A DNA stretch of 64,000 bases from an uncultured Caulobacteraceae bacterium (GCA_903872075.1 CAIQJF010000071.1:1-64000); one strand, 5' to 3'; counted from the stretch's first letter, positions 1 through 10,199 are shown. The notes: a model not told the origin generated them from the sequence alone. Numbers and translations are program-made.

Positions 1-1
1 C

Positions 2-580
2 ACCAACCTGGTGATGGGCAAGCACTCGGGCCGACACGCCTTCAAGGACAAGCTGAAGACCATGGGCTACGAGTTGGGCGACAACGCCCTGAACGAGGCC
101 TTCGGCCGGTTCAAGGACCTGGCCGACAAGAAGAAGCACGTCTACGACGACGACATCATCGCCCTTGTCTCCGACAGCCTGGCCCATGAGGCCGAGACCC
201 TGTCGGTGGTCGAGTTGCGGGTCGTGGCCGGCACCGAGGGGCCGCAGACCGCCGACATCGCGATGATCGTGGATGGCGACGTCAAGCGCGCATCGGCGAC
301 CGGCGATGGTCCGGTCGACGCGGTGTTCTTCGCCATCCGCCAGATCGTGCCGCACGAAGCGCGCCTGGCGCTGTTCCAGGTCCACGCGGTGACCGAGGGA
401 ACCGACGCCCAGGCCCAGGTGACGGTGCGGCTGGAGGAGGGCGGCTACATCGCCACCGGCCACTCCTCCGACACCGACACCCTCGTCGCCTCGGCCCGGG
501 CCTATGTGAAGGCGCTCGACAACCTGATCGCGCGCCGCCACCGCACCGCCCCCGACCGCAAGGTGGCGAGCGGGTTCTAG
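2..580 (+). CDS. leuA: 2-isopropylmalate synthase, C-terminal part (gene cut by window edge)
   Basis: The reading frame is open from the window edge and encodes the last ~192 residues. It opens with TNLVMGKHSGRHAF, the conserved segment just before the C-terminal part of 2-isopropylmalate synthase, and runs through the LeuA allosteric dimer domain (leucine-binding regulatory region) to the TAG stop at 578-580. The enzyme condenses acetyl-CoA with 2-oxoisovalerate, the first committed step of leucine synthesis, in the cytoplasm. Catalytic TIM-barrel residues lie outside the window. A homocitrate or citramalate synthase could share parts of this architecture, but the GKHSGRHAF motif and domain length fit LeuA best. 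Confidence 0.9.
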   Translation, partial: TNLVMGKHSGRHAFKDKLKTMGYELGDNALNEAFGRFKDLADKKKHVYDDDIIALVSDSLAHEAETLSVVELRVVAGTEGPQTADIAMIVDGDVKRASATGDGPVDAVFFAIRQIVPHEARLALFQVHAVTEGTDAQAQVTVRLEEGGYIATGHSSDTDTLVASARAYVKALDNLIARRHRTAPDRKVASGF

Positions 581-586
581 GTCGCG

Positions 587-708
587 CGAAACGCCCCCTC
601 CGTCTCGGCGCTGACGCGCCGATCCACCTGCCCCATAAAGGGGGAGGAGAAGAATGTCCTGCTCCCCCTTGCGGGGGAGCCGCCAGGCAAGCCTGGCTGA
701 GGGGGCTC
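587..708. repeat. G/C-rich palindromic intergenic repeat (REP-like)
   Basis: This stretch is built from short inverted repeats of C5-6 and G5-6 tracts. It includes a perfect hairpin at 661-680 (8-bp arms GCTCCCCC / GGGGGAGC, loop TTGC) and a second at 682-697 (7-bp arms GCCAGGC / GCCTGGC). Intergenic mosaics of this composition are common in Caulobacterales genomes; I know this type generally, not this copy. It lies just after leuA and may help terminate its transcript. No second copy was noticed in the window. Confidence 0.55.
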
Positions 709-728
709 TTTCCAGCGGAGAACGCACC

Positions 729-1619
729 TTGTTACTGTGGATTCCCGTCACCGTCGGCGCGGCGGCGTTCCAGGTCGCGCGCAACGCCGCCCAGCGGGGG
801 CTGATCGGCGGGGCAGGGCCGTGGGGCGCGACCCTGGTCCGCTTCCTGTTCGGCTTTCCCTTCGCCTTCGCCTTCCCCCTGACAGCGTGGCTGTTCACGG
901 GTCACCCGCAGGCGCATTTCAGCCCGGCCTTCCTCGGCTTCGCCCTGGCCGGTTCGTTCAGCCAGGTCATGGCGACGGCCGCCCTGCTGGTGGCGATGAA
1001 CCGGGCCGGCTTCGCCGTCGGCACAGCCCTGCAGCAGAGCTCCCTGCCGCTGGCGGGGATCCTCGGCTGGATCGTGTTCGGGGACCGGCTCAGCGCCCAC
1101 GCCTGGGTCGGGGTGGCCGTCGTCACCGCCGGGGTCGCCGCCCTCAGCTGGCCGCGCGGAAGCGACATGTCCGGCGATCGACCGGTGTCGGGGGCGGTCT
1201 ACGGCCTGCTGTCGGGCCTGCTGTTCGGGTTTTCGCTGAACGCCTTCCGCCATGCCTGCCTGGTGTTTTCGCCGCAGAACCTGATCTATGCGGCGACCGG
1301 GACGGTGGCCTTCACCCAGGCCGTCCAATCGGTGGTGCTGGGCGGCTGGCTGGCGTGGCGCAAGCCCGCGGCGCTGGAGTCGGTGCTGATGAGCTGGCGC
1401 GAGTCGCTGATGGCGGGCTTCTGCGGAGCCTGTGCTTCGGCCGCCTGGCAGTTCGCCCTGGTCATGGCGCCGGCCGCCTCGGTCCGGGCGGGGGGGGTGG
1501 TCGAAAGCCCGATCGCCGCGGCGGCGGGAAGACGTCTGTTCGCGGAAAAGTTATCGGCAGGAAAACTGGCGGCCGGAGCCCTGGTCGCCGTAGGCGTGGC
1601 GCTAACCGCCCTAGGATGA
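729..1619 (+). CDS. EamA/DMT-superfamily transporter
   Basis: A protein of about 296 residues that is almost wholly hydrophobic, with about ten predicted membrane helices arranged as two EamA-type halves, each beginning with a small-residue-rich helix. The family exports amino acids or other metabolites across the inner membrane; the substrate cannot be told here. I chose the TTG at 729, preceded by GGAG at 717-720, over the in-frame ATG at 654, because the latter would place the palindromic repeat inside the protein as a non-hydrophobic leader; from the TTG the length matches the usual 290-300 residues. It stands alone between leuA and the mre operon. Confidence 0.8.
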   Translation: MLLWIPVTVGAAAFQVARNAAQRGLIGGAGPWGATLVRFLFGFPFAFAFPLTAWLFTGHPQAHFSPAFLGFALAGSFSQVMATAALLVAMNRAGFAVGTALQQSSLPLAGILGWIVFGDRLSAHAWVGVAVVTAGVAALSWPRGSDMSGDRPVSGAVYGLLSGLLFGFSLNAFRHACLVFSPQNLIYAATGTVAFTQAVQSVVLGGWLAWRKPAALESVLMSWRESLMAGFCGACASAAWQFALVMAPAASVRAGGVVESPIAAAAGRRLFAEKLSAGKLAAGALVAVGVALTALG

Positions 1620-2864
<1,245 letters not shown>

Positions 2865-2918
2865 GCCGACCTCGCCAGACGTGCGTCCGGCAAGCCGGGG
2901 ATTGAAGGAGAGCCTCGG

Positions 2919-3943
2919 ATGTCCCTGAGGGACGGTCCGTTCAGCGATATCCGGCCGCCGCTGACCTGGCTCGCGGTCGCGGCGCTGATCATCGCGATCA
3001 TCGTCGCTCTGGTCATGTTCGTTGGCGACCGGCACGGAGCCGGCGCGTCCAACGCCCGACGGTCCGCCGAGGGGTCCGTCGGCGCAGTCGGCGGCGTGCT
3101 CTCGGCGCCCGTGCGATGGCTGGGCGGTCTGGGCTCCGGCGTCAGCGACTATATTCTGGCAGGGTCGCAGAACACACAGCTCCGGCGCGACCTCGTCATC
3201 GCACGCACCTGGAAGGATGAGGCCCTGCGCCTGCGGGATGAGAACGCCCGCTATCGCGCCCTGCTGGGCGTGAAGACCGACCCGCCTCTGCCGATGGTCG
3301 CCGCGCGGACGGTGCTCGACGCGCGCGGCCCCTTCGCCAATACCCGCATCGCCGACGCCGGCGCCGACAGGGGGGTGGTTGAGGGCAATCCGGTGATGAG
3401 CGAACACGGGCTGGTGGGACGCGTGACCGGCGTGGCCAGGACGTCTCGCGCATCATGCTGCTGACCGATGTGGAGAGCCGCACGCCGGTCCTCGTCGCGC
3501 GCACCAATGGCCGGGCCATCCTGACCGGCGACGGCGGCGGCAATCCCAAACTGGACTACCTTCGCACCCACGATCCCCTGAAGGAGGGTGACCGCATTCT
3601 GACGTCGGGTGATGGCGGCGTGCTGCCGCGCGGCCTGCCCGTCGGCGTGGCGGTCAAGGGTCTCGACGGCGGATGGCGTGTCGCCCTGGACGCCGACGCG
3701 GCGCCAATCGATTTCGTGCAGATCCTGCTCTTCAAGGATTTCACCCAACTCCTGCAGCCGAAGGCGCTTGAACCCTCGGTCCTGCCGCCGACAGCCACGG
3801 GGGCCCCGGTGGCGGCGCCGACGCCCGTCGCCCAAACACCTGTCGCCCAGGCGCCCGTCGCCCAAGTACCCTTCGCTAAGAACCCGGCGGCCAAGACGGG
3901 ACCCGTGAAAGCGCCGGCCAAGCCGGCGGCGGCGTCACACTGA
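2919..3943 (+). pseudogene. mreC: Rod shape-determining protein MreC, apparent single-base frameshift
   Basis: MreC is a periplasmic, membrane-anchored scaffold that couples MreB to PBP2 and RodA. The first part (2919-3464) has a membrane helix at about residues 14-36, a short coiled coil and the first half of the beta domain. It runs out of frame after GLVGRVTGV and stops at 3464. The downstream frame from about 3435 continues exactly with the expected sequence (RIMLLTDVESRTPVLV) to 3943. One base missing in the GTGGCCAGG stretch at 3432-3440 (GTGGGCCAGG would restore Gly-Gln-Asp-Val) explains it. The restored length is about 341 residues with a Pro/Ala tail. GGAGAG at 2904-2910 is the ribosome binding site. 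Because mreC is usually essential in rod-shaped relatives and every neighbour is intact, a sequencing error is likelier than true loss. Confidence 0.88.
3821..3880 (+). repeat. 15-bp tandem repeat encoding (T/A)PVAQ in the mreC tail
   Basis: Three tandem 15-base units at 3821-3835, 3836-3850 and 3851-3865 encode TPVAQ, TPVAQ and APVAQ. A degenerate fourth unit follows at 3866-3880 (VPFAK). They sit in the Pro/Ala-rich C-terminal tail of MreC, a region that is normally poorly conserved and probably disordered. Confidence 0.8.
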
Positions 3944-4458
3944 TGGCCTCCGTCACTGTCCAATCGCCCAATCCGCTCAACTGGCTGGTCACCCCGGCCG
4001 TCACCTGTGTGGCCGCGACCCTGGTTTTCGCCGTGCCGATCAAGGTGTTCGGACTGCAGCTGCCTGAGCCGGTGTTCGCCATGGCGCCGGCCTTCGCCTG
4101 GGCGACGATCCGCCCCTCGATCCTGCCGCCGTTCGCCCTGATCTTCCTGGGTCTTTTTCAGGATCTGGTCTGGGGCGGGGCGCTGGGCCTGTGGCCGCTC
4201 TGCCTCCTGGCCGTGTACGGCCTGGGCTTTTCCGTGCGGCGGGTGCTGACGGGGGAGGGGTTCTGGGCCCTGGGCGCCTGGTACGGCGGTCTGGCCGCCC
4301 TGGGCTTCGGGCTTGGCGTCCTGCTGGTCACGGTGACGGCCGGCGTCGCGCCGAGCCTGACCGGCGTGGCCCTGCAGTTCCTGGTGACCCTGCCGCTGTT
4401 TCCCCTGGCCTGGCTGCTTATCGATCGCTTCGAGGACGCGGATGTGAGGTTCCGCTGA
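3943..4458 (+). CDS. mreD: Rod shape-determining protein MreD
   Basis: A 171-residue integral membrane protein with five or six hydrophobic helices and the typical MreD pattern of short charged loops (for example GLFQDLVWGG in the middle). It is part of the elongasome and works with MreC in the inner membrane. Its ATG overlaps the mreC stop by one base (TGATG at 3941-3945), so translation is probably coupled; the same arrangement is repeated at the next junction. MreD sequences are weakly conserved, so position between mreC and the PBP2 gene is a large part of the support. Confidence 0.92.
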   Translation: MASVTVQSPNPLNWLVTPAVTCVAATLVFAVPIKVFGLQLPEPVFAMAPAFAWATIRPSILPPFALIFLGLFQDLVWGGALGLWPLCLLAVYGLGFSVRRVLTGEGFWALGAWYGGLAALGFGLGVLLVTVTAGVAPSLTGVALQFLVTLPLFPLAWLLIDRFEDADVRFR

Positions 4459-6374
4459 TGGAGTCCTCGATCTTCCTCGATGACGTCAATGAGCGTCAGG
4501 GTCTGTTTCAGCGCCGGGCCTTGCTGTTCGGCGGGCTGGCCAGTCTGGGGCTTGTGGCGCTCGGCGGGCGGCTGACCCAGCTCCAGTTGCTCGAGGCCGG
4601 GCGCTACCGGCTGCTGTCGGAGCATAACCAGTTTCAGTTCGTCCTCTCGCCGCCGCCCCGCGGACTTATCCTCGACCGCAACGGCGTCGTGCTGGCGTCC
4701 AATCGCCCGGACTTCTGTCTTCTGCTGGCGCGTGACGAGCACACCGACGTGGATGCGGTGCTGGCGAAGCTGGCGCAGCTCGTACCGCTCGACGCGGCGC
4801 ACCTCGAACGTCTCAAGGACGAAATCGCCGATGCGCCGCGCAAGGCGCCGGTGGCGATCATGGAGGACATGAGCTGGGAGGAATTCACCCGGGTCAACGT
4901 CCGCGCCCCGGAACTGCCCGGCGTCACCGCCGACATGGGCGAGGTGCGCGTCTATCCGTTCTCCGGGGCGTTCGCCCATGTTGTCGGTTACGTGGCCAAG
5001 GTCAGCGCCAAGGACATCACCAAGACCGGGCCGAACGCCGAGCCGATCATGCTCAATCCGGGGTTCCGGATCGGCAAACAGGGGGTGGAGAAGGCCTTCG
5101 ATCTGACCTTGCGCGGCAAGGCCGGCGCGAAGAAGGTCGAGGTCGACGTGAAGGGCAGGGTGGTCCGGCAGGATCCGCGCGGCGATATCCCGCCGGGGCC
5201 CGGCTCCACGCTCCGCCTGACCCTGGACGCGGACATCCAGAACCGCGCCTTGTCGGTGTTCGGCGAGGAGAGCGGCGCGGCGGTCATGATGGATTGCCGG
5301 TCCGGCGACGTTCTCTGCATGCTTTCGGCGCCGAGCTTCGACGCCAACCAGTTCGTCAAAGGGCTGTCCGGTCCGGAGTACCGCGCGCTGGCGGAGTACG
5401 ATCGCAAGCCGCTTTTCAACAAGGCGCTCACGGCGAACTACCCGCCGGGATCGACATTCAAGACGATGGTGGCGCTCACGGCCCTCGAGCGGGGGTTCGA
5501 TCCTTCGCGGGTCTATGTTTGCAATCGCACCTGGTCCTGGGGCGGGCGGGTCTGGCACTGCGACAAGGCGCATGGCGCCTTGGATCTCAAGGGCGCCATC
5601 GCCCATTCCTGCGACATCTATTTCTACCAGACCGCCCTGGGCATCGGCCCTGACGCCATCGCCGCCACGGCCCGCAAGTTCGGGCTTGGCGAACTCCACG
5701 AGATCGGAATTCCGGGGCAGAAGCCGGGCCTTGTCCCCGACACGGACTACAAGCGCCGCAACTTCCCCCGCGATCCGGTCTGGCACGCCGGAGAAACCCC
5801 CAGCCTGGGGATCGGTCAGGGGTATGTCAGCGTCAACGCCCTGCAGCTCTGCGTCATGGCCTCGCGGCTGGCCAACGGCGTGACGGCCCTACGACCGCGG
5901 CTGATCGAGGCGATTGGCGACGTGGTCCAGCCCTCCGGCGCCACGGCTCCTGGCCTTCCCTTCGCGCCGGAGCACCTGGCCTTCATTCGCTCGGCCATGG
6001 CCGCGGTCGTGGAGTCGGGTACGGCTGCCCGCTACGGCGATCTGGGGCTGGGGTCCGTGAAAATGGCGGGCAAGACCGGCACGGCCCAGTCTCACAACTA
6101 TACCGGCGCCACCCAGGGCGCGCATGGCGCGAAAGGGGCCTGGGCCTTGCGCGACCACGCCTGGTTCATCGCCTTCGCGCCGCATGACGATCCCCGCTAC
6201 GCCCTGAGCGTGCTGGTGGAGCACGGGGGTTTCGGGGCCGAGGCCGCCGCGCCCAAGGCCGCTCAGATTATGAAGGTGGCGTTGCTGAAGGATCCGGAGG
6301 TGCGGGCCCGCATCGTCCAGGCCGCGCCCGACGCCTCGCCCGTGTCGCCCACAACCCAGGCGCCCGCCATATGA
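4458..6374 (+). CDS. mrdA: Penicillin-binding protein 2 (elongasome transpeptidase)
   Basis: A 638-residue class B PBP that crosslinks peptidoglycan in the periplasm during elongation. One membrane anchor lies near residues 22-42, then the dimerisation region, then the transpeptidase domain. The three catalytic motifs are present: S332-TFK, S384-CD and K539-TG. The ATG at 4458 overlaps the mreD stop (TGATG), and this start gives the short cytoplasmic tail typical of PBP2; the frame is open further upstream but that part lies within mreD. It overlaps rodA by four bases (ATGA). Length is normal. Confidence 0.96.
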   Translation: MESSIFLDDVNERQGLFQRRALLFGGLASLGLVALGGRLTQLQLLEAGRYRLLSEHNQFQFVLSPPPRGLILDRNGVVLASNRPDFCLLLARDEHTDVDAVLAKLAQLVPLDAAHLERLKDEIADAPRKAPVAIMEDMSWEEFTRVNVRAPELPGVTADMGEVRVYPFSGAFAHVVGYVAKVSAKDITKTGPNAEPIMLNPGFRIGKQGVEKAFDLTLRGKAGAKKVEVDVKGRVVRQDPRGDIPPGPGSTLRLTLDADIQNRALSVFGEESGAAVMMDCRSGDVLCMLSAPSFDANQFVKGLSGPEYRALAEYDRKPLFNKALTANYPPGSTFKTMVALTALERGFDPSRVYVCNRTWSWGGRVWHCDKAHGALDLKGAIAHSCDIYFYQTALGIGPDAIAATARKFGLGELHEIGIPGQKPGLVPDTDYKRRNFPRDPVWHAGETPSLGIGQGYVSVNALQLCVMASRLANGVTALRPRLIEAIGDVVQPSGATAPGLPFAPEHLAFIRSAMAAVVESGTAARYGDLGLGSVKMAGKTGTAQSHNYTGATQGAHGAKGAWALRDHAWFIAFAPHDDPRYALSVLVEHGGFGAEAAAPKAAQIMKVALLKDPEVRARIVQAAPDASPVSPTTQAPAI

Positions 6375-7525
6375 CCGTCAGCGCCATCAGCCGTCCCGGC
6401 GAACGTGATCGCCTGACCGTCAAGCTCAGCCAGATCGACTGGACGCTGTGCCTGCTGTTGACCGCCATCACCGGCGTGGGCGCGGTGATGCTCTATTCGA
6501 TCGCCGGCGGGTCCTGGTCGCCATGGGCCGCGCGACACCTCATCCTCTACGGGGTTTGTTTCGTGGGCATGATTGTCCTGGCGACCGTGGATCTCCAGGT
6601 CTGGTTCGCCCTGGCCTATCCCCTCTATGGCCTTGGCGTTCTGATGCTCCTGGCGGTCGCGGTTGTCGGCCATTCGACCATGGGCGCGCAGCGATGGCTG
6701 GACATCGGGCCGATCCGCATCCAACCGTCCGAGATCATCAAGTTCGGCCTCGTCATGGCTCTGGCCCGGTTCTACCACGGCCTCTCCGCCGCGCGGGCGC
6801 GCTGGTCGTGGTGGCTGCTGATCCCCTGTGCGCTGATCGGGCTGCCCGCGGCCATCGTGGCGCACCAACCCGACCTCGGCACCGCCCTGCTGATCGCCGC
6901 CACCGGCGGCGGGATGATGATCTTGGCCGGCCTGAGCCTGCGCGTCGTCGGGATCGGTTTGCTGGGTCTCGGCGCCGCCGTGCCCCTGGCCTTCGCCTTC
7001 GTGCTCAAGGCCTATCAGCGGGCGCGTCTGCTCACCTTCCTCAACCCGGAGGCCGACCGGTCCGGGGCCGGCTACCATATCATCCAGTCGGAGATCGCCC
7101 TGGGATCGGGGGGGGTGCTGGGCAAGGGACTCGGCCTGGGCACCCAGAGTCAGCTGAACTTCCTGCCGGAGAAGTCCACCGACTTCATCTTCTCGTCCAT
7201 GGCCGAGGAGCTGGGGTTTCTGGGCTGCATCACGGTGCTGGCGCTCTATGCGGCGGTCATCCTGGTTAGCCTGCGCACCGCGGCCATCGCCCACAGCCAT
7301 TTCGGCCGCCTGGCCGCCGCCGGCGTCACCGTCACCTTCGCGCTGTGCGTGCTGATCAACGGCGCCATGGTCATGGGGCTCGCGCCGGTGGTGGGCGTGC
7401 CCATGCCGCTGTTGTCCTTCGGCGGCACGGTGATGATCACGATGATGCTGGGTTTCGCCCTGGTGCTGGCCGTGCGCGTGCACCGCTATTCCGAGGTCAC
7501 CAGCGGCAAGGGCGCCTTCGTCTGA
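6371..7525 (+). CDS. rodA: RodA, SEDS-family peptidoglycan polymerase
   Basis: A 384-residue SEDS protein with about ten membrane helices. RodA is the glycan-chain polymerase that works with PBP2. The signature loop reads EKSTDFIFSSMAEELGF and the C-terminal part ends with the expected GMAPVVGVPMPLLSFGG-like motif (here GLAPVVGVPMP). The ATG overlaps the PBP2 stop (ATGA at 6371-6374). It is the last gene of the mre operon; the next gene converges from the other strand 21 bases away. Confidence 0.96.
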   Translation: MTVSAISRPGERDRLTVKLSQIDWTLCLLLTAITGVGAVMLYSIAGGSWSPWAARHLILYGVCFVGMIVLATVDLQVWFALAYPLYGLGVLMLLAVAVVGHSTMGAQRWLDIGPIRIQPSEIIKFGLVMALARFYHGLSAARARWSWWLLIPCALIGLPAAIVAHQPDLGTALLIAATGGGMMILAGLSLRVVGIGLLGLGAAVPLAFAFVLKAYQRARLLTFLNPEADRSGAGYHIIQSEIALGSGGVLGKGLGLGTQSQLNFLPEKSTDFIFSSMAEELGFLGCITVLALYAAVILVSLRTAAIAHSHFGRLAAAGVTVTFALCVLINGAMVMGLAPVVGVPMPLLSFGGTVMITMMLGFALVLAVRVHRYSEVTSGKGAFV

Positions 7526-7546
7526 TCTGCCGCGGCGGGAGCCGGC

Positions 7547-8542
7547 TCAGAACAGGGCCCGGTCCGTGGCCCTGACCAGGGCGTCGATGATCCCCGGTTC
7601 GGTCGAGGCGTGGCCGGCGTCCCAGATCACCTCGAAATGGGCCTCCGGCCAGGCCTGTTTCAGCTTCCAGGCGCTCTCCAGCGGCGTCACGACATCGAAG
7701 CGACCCTGGACGACCCAGCCGGGGATGCCGCGGATGGCTTCGATATTGTTGAGGATCCAGCCGTCGTCGCCGAAGAAGCCCTTGTTCACGAAATAATGGC
7801 ACTCGATCCGGGCGAAGGCGATGGCGAAGTCGATCTCGCTGAACTTGGCGGGACGCGCCTGAGGGCCACGCAGGGAGAGCGTGTCGCCCTCCCACTGGCT
7901 CCAGGCGGCGGCGGCTTGCGCCTGGACGCGCCGGTCGGGATGGGTCAACCGCTTGTGATAGGCCGCCATGAGATCGTGTCGTTCGTCGGCCGGGATCGGC
8001 GCGAGGAAGCGGGCCCAGGCGTCCGGGAACAACATCGACGCCCCATCCTGGTAGAACCAGCGGAGCTCCCGGTCGGTGAGCAGGAACACGCCGCGAAGGA
8101 TCAGTCCCGCCACGCGGTCGGGGTGTTTGATGGCGTAGGCGAGGGCGAGGGTGGATCCCCACGAGCCGCCAAACACCGTCCATTTGTCGATACCCAGGCG
8201 TTCCCGAAGTCGCTCGATATCGGCGATCAGATCCCAGGTGGTGTTGTTGTCGAGCGAGGCGTTCGGGCGACTGCGGCCGCAGCCGCGCTGATCGAACAGC
8301 ACCGACCGCCAGCGAGCCGGATCGAAGAACCGCCGCATGGTCGGATTGATCGCGCCGCCGGGCCCGCCGTGCAGGACGACGACCGGCTTGCCCGTCGGGC
8401 TGCCGCATTCCTCGTAGTAGATCTCATGATCGCCGTCTGCGGGAAGCCAGCCGGTCGCGAACGGCTCGGTCTCCACATAGAGGCCGCGACGTCCGCTGGC
8501 GGACATCGGGGGGACGGCGAGAGAGGCGGCGGTGCGATCCAT
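7547..8542 (-). CDS. pip: Proline iminopeptidase (alpha/beta hydrolase, S33)
   Basis: A 331-residue alpha/beta hydrolase that removes N-terminal proline from peptides in the cytoplasm. It has the HGGPGG oxyanion motif, FDQRGCGRS typical of prolyl iminopeptidases, and the nucleophile elbow GGSWGS with Ser127. Acid and base are likely in GRFDVVTP and DAGHA near the C-terminus. The ATG at 8542 is preceded by GAAGAG; a second Met at residue 13 could also serve. It is 8 bases downstream of another alpha/beta hydrolase gene on the same strand and probably cotranscribed. Confidence 0.92.
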   Translation of the reverse strand: MDRTAASLAVPPMSASGRRGLYVETEPFATGWLPADGDHEIYYEECGSPTGKPVVVLHGGPGGAINPTMRRFFDPARWRSVLFDQRGCGRSRPNASLDNNTTWDLIADIERLRERLGIDKWTVFGGSWGSTLALAYAIKHPDRVAGLILRGVFLLTDRELRWFYQDGASMLFPDAWARFLAPIPADERHDLMAAYHKRLTHPDRRVQAQAAAAWSQWEGDTLSLRGPQARPAKFSEIDFAIAFARIECHYFVNKGFFGDDGWILNNIEAIRGIPGWVVQGRFDVVTPLESAWKLKQAWPEAHFEVIWDAGHASTEPGIIDALVRATDRALF

Positions 8543-8550
8543 GCGCTCTT

Positions 8551-9564
8551 CTACGTCGGAAAGCGTCGGTTCATCCAGTCAAGGACGGCGTGATTGACCT
8601 CTTCCGGCTTCTCCTGTTGCGTCCAGTGGCCGCTGCCCTTGATGAGGACGCGATCGAGGTTCGGCACATAGCTCTCCATGCCGTCGGCGGCCGAGGGCGG
8701 CAGCACGGCGTCAAGCTCGGCCATGATCATCAGGGAGGGATGGTCGACCTTGTCGACAATGTGGGCCGAGCGTTCCCAGTTGCGCGTGAAGTTCCGGTAC
8801 CAGTTGATCCCGCCGGTAAAGCCGGTGGCTTCGAAACTCTCCACGAACGCCGCCATTTCCTGGTCATCGAGCAGGGCCGGCCGGGGGTCGAACGACGGAT
8901 CCCACATCTGAAGCATTTTCAGCAGGGCGAAGGTGGTCTGCGGTGAACCCTCCTCGGCCGCGGGGGCGTCTCCCGAGAGGCCGCCGGCGGCGGGCGGCGT
9001 GTCGGTTAGGGGGCGACGCATGAAGAAGTTCATGGCCTTGGCCACATCGCCGTCCAGAATGGCGTCGGCCTCGCCGGGCTTCTGGAAATTGACGATGTAC
9101 ATGTCTTCGCCGAACCGGCGGCGCATCAGCTCGATCGGATCGGCGGGCGAGCGTGGCATGAAGGGCGTATTGACGCCGATGACGCCCGCCACTCGTTCGG
9201 GGTGTCGAAGGGCCATCTGCCAGACAACAATCCCACCCCAATCGTGGCCGCAGAACACGGCCTGGGCGATGCCGAGGTGGTCGAGCAGCGCCACGAGATC
9301 GCCGGTGAGGGCTTCGACGTCATAGGCTTCCACCGCCTTGGGGCAGTCGCTCTTGCCATAGCCGCGCTGGTCCGGGGCGATCGCCCACCGCCCCGCGGCT
9401 TCAAAGGCGCGGAGTTGATGGCGCCAGGAGAACGCCAGTTCGGGGAAGCCGTGGCAGAAAATCACGGGGACGCCCTGCCGGGGTCCGACCTCATAGTAGG
9501 CGATGCGGGCCCCGGGCGTCTGGACGAAGGCGACAGGAGGCATCCGGGACTCGAGCGCGGACAT
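8551..9564 (-). CDS. Epoxide hydrolase-like alpha/beta hydrolase
   Basis: A 337-residue alpha/beta hydrolase with the epoxide hydrolase pattern: HGFPELAFSWRHQ oxyanion region, DQRGYGKS, and an aspartate nucleophile (D108) in GHDWGG. A lid-region Trp-Tyr pair occurs in INWYRNF, and the catalytic His lies in GSGHWTQQEKP. These favour hydrolysis of an epoxide to a diol over dehalogenation, but the substrate is unknown. I chose the ATG at 9564 (GGAG six bases upstream) over the upstream GTG at 9588. It is first of a two-gene unit with pip. Confidence 0.87.
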   Translation of the reverse strand: MSALESRMPPVAFVQTPGARIAYYEVGPRQGVPVIFCHGFPELAFSWRHQLRAFEAAGRWAIAPDQRGYGKSDCPKAVEAYDVEALTGDLVALLDHLGIAQAVFCGHDWGGIVVWQMALRHPERVAGVIGVNTPFMPRSPADPIELMRRRFGEDMYIVNFQKPGEADAILDGDVAKAMNFFMRRPLTDTPPAAGGLSGDAPAAEEGSPQTTFALLKMLQMWDPSFDPRPALLDDQEMAAFVESFEATGFTGGINWYRNFTRNWERSAHIVDKVDHPSLMIMAELDAVLPPSAADGMESYVPNLDRVLIKGSGHWTQQEKPEEVNHAVLDWMNRRFPT

Positions 9565-9645
9565 CGAAACTCCGAACAGGTTGATCACGAGGGAAAGTAC
9601 GTCTCGACAGTGCCGGTGATTGCCGTTGGCGGCAAGACGGGCTGG

Positions 9646-10029
9646 TCAGCCGGGCGGCGGCTCGCGCGGCGCTCCGGCTGCGGCGTAGGCCAGGCAGGCC
9701 CAGCCCGCCATGAGGGAGAGCCCGCCGACGGGCGTGATTGCCCCAAGCCAGTGCGGCGCGCCGAGCGCCATCGCATAGAGCGAACCGCTGAATATCGCCG
9801 AGCCGAGCAGGAACAGGGCGGGGGGCCAGACCGCGCGGCGTGCGTGGAGGGGCAGGGCGGCGCAGGCCAGAACCGCCAGGGCGTGGCTGGCCTCATAGCT
9901 GGCGCCGGTCCGTAGCAAGTCCTTGGCCGCGGGGTCGGACACGGCATGGGCGGCGAAGGCTCCGGCCGCCACGGAGACAAGGCCTGATAGCGCGGCAAAT
10001 ACCGTCCAGGTGCGTCGATCCCACGCCAT
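9646..10029 (-). CDS. DUF423 family membrane protein
   Basis: A 127-residue protein with four hydrophobic segments and the family's conserved features: GAFAAHA after the first helix, a YHALAV-like stretch (here SHALAVLACA), FSGSLYAMAL and GGLSLMAGW. Family members are small inner-membrane proteins of unknown function (YgdD type). The ATG at 10029 has AGGGG upstream; the GTG at 10062 is less likely. It is divergent from the SDR gene. Confidence 0.88.
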   Translation of the reverse strand: MAWDRRTWTVFAALSGLVSVAAGAFAAHAVSDPAAKDLLRTGASYEASHALAVLACAALPLHARRAVWPPALFLLGSAIFSGSLYAMALGAPHWLGAITPVGGLSLMAGWACLAYAAAGAPREPPPG

Positions 10030-10071
10030 GCTTGCCCCTTGGTCACGATTGTCAGCGGTCACGCTTCGATC

Positions 10072-10199
10072 CTAGGGTCTGCGCGCGCAAATCGGAAAGA
10101 TCGTTCTGTACCTGCCGTCATGATTCCTGAACGCCGTTCATAAAGCGGCTTGACGCCATGGCGATCCATGGGTCAGGCCAAGATCGTTATCGACCCTAG
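10072..10199. promoter_or_regulatory. Divergent promoter region with CCATGG dyad, DUF423 gene / SDR gene
   Basis: The 185-base gap between divergent genes contains TTGACGC at 10150-10156, a good match to the alphaproteobacterial -35 element, directly overlapping a dyad CCATGG-CGAT-CCATGG at 10156-10171. The outer edges carry an 8-bp inverted pair, CTAGGGTC at 10072-10079 and GACCCTAG at 10192-10199, each close to where transcription toward its gene would start. The dyad over the -35 is placed as a repressor operator would be; no regulator gene is adjacent. Confidence 0.4.

Noticed and set aside
3432-3464. Programmed ribosomal frameshift in mreC
   Set aside because: The site has no slippery heptamer or obvious stimulatory structure, and MreC is not known to use one; an indel is simpler.
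4158-5786. A long minus-strand frame (542 codons) opposite mreD/PBP2
   Set aside because: Same cause: high third-position G/C removes stops from the opposite strand; composition is Arg/Gly/His-rich without family features.
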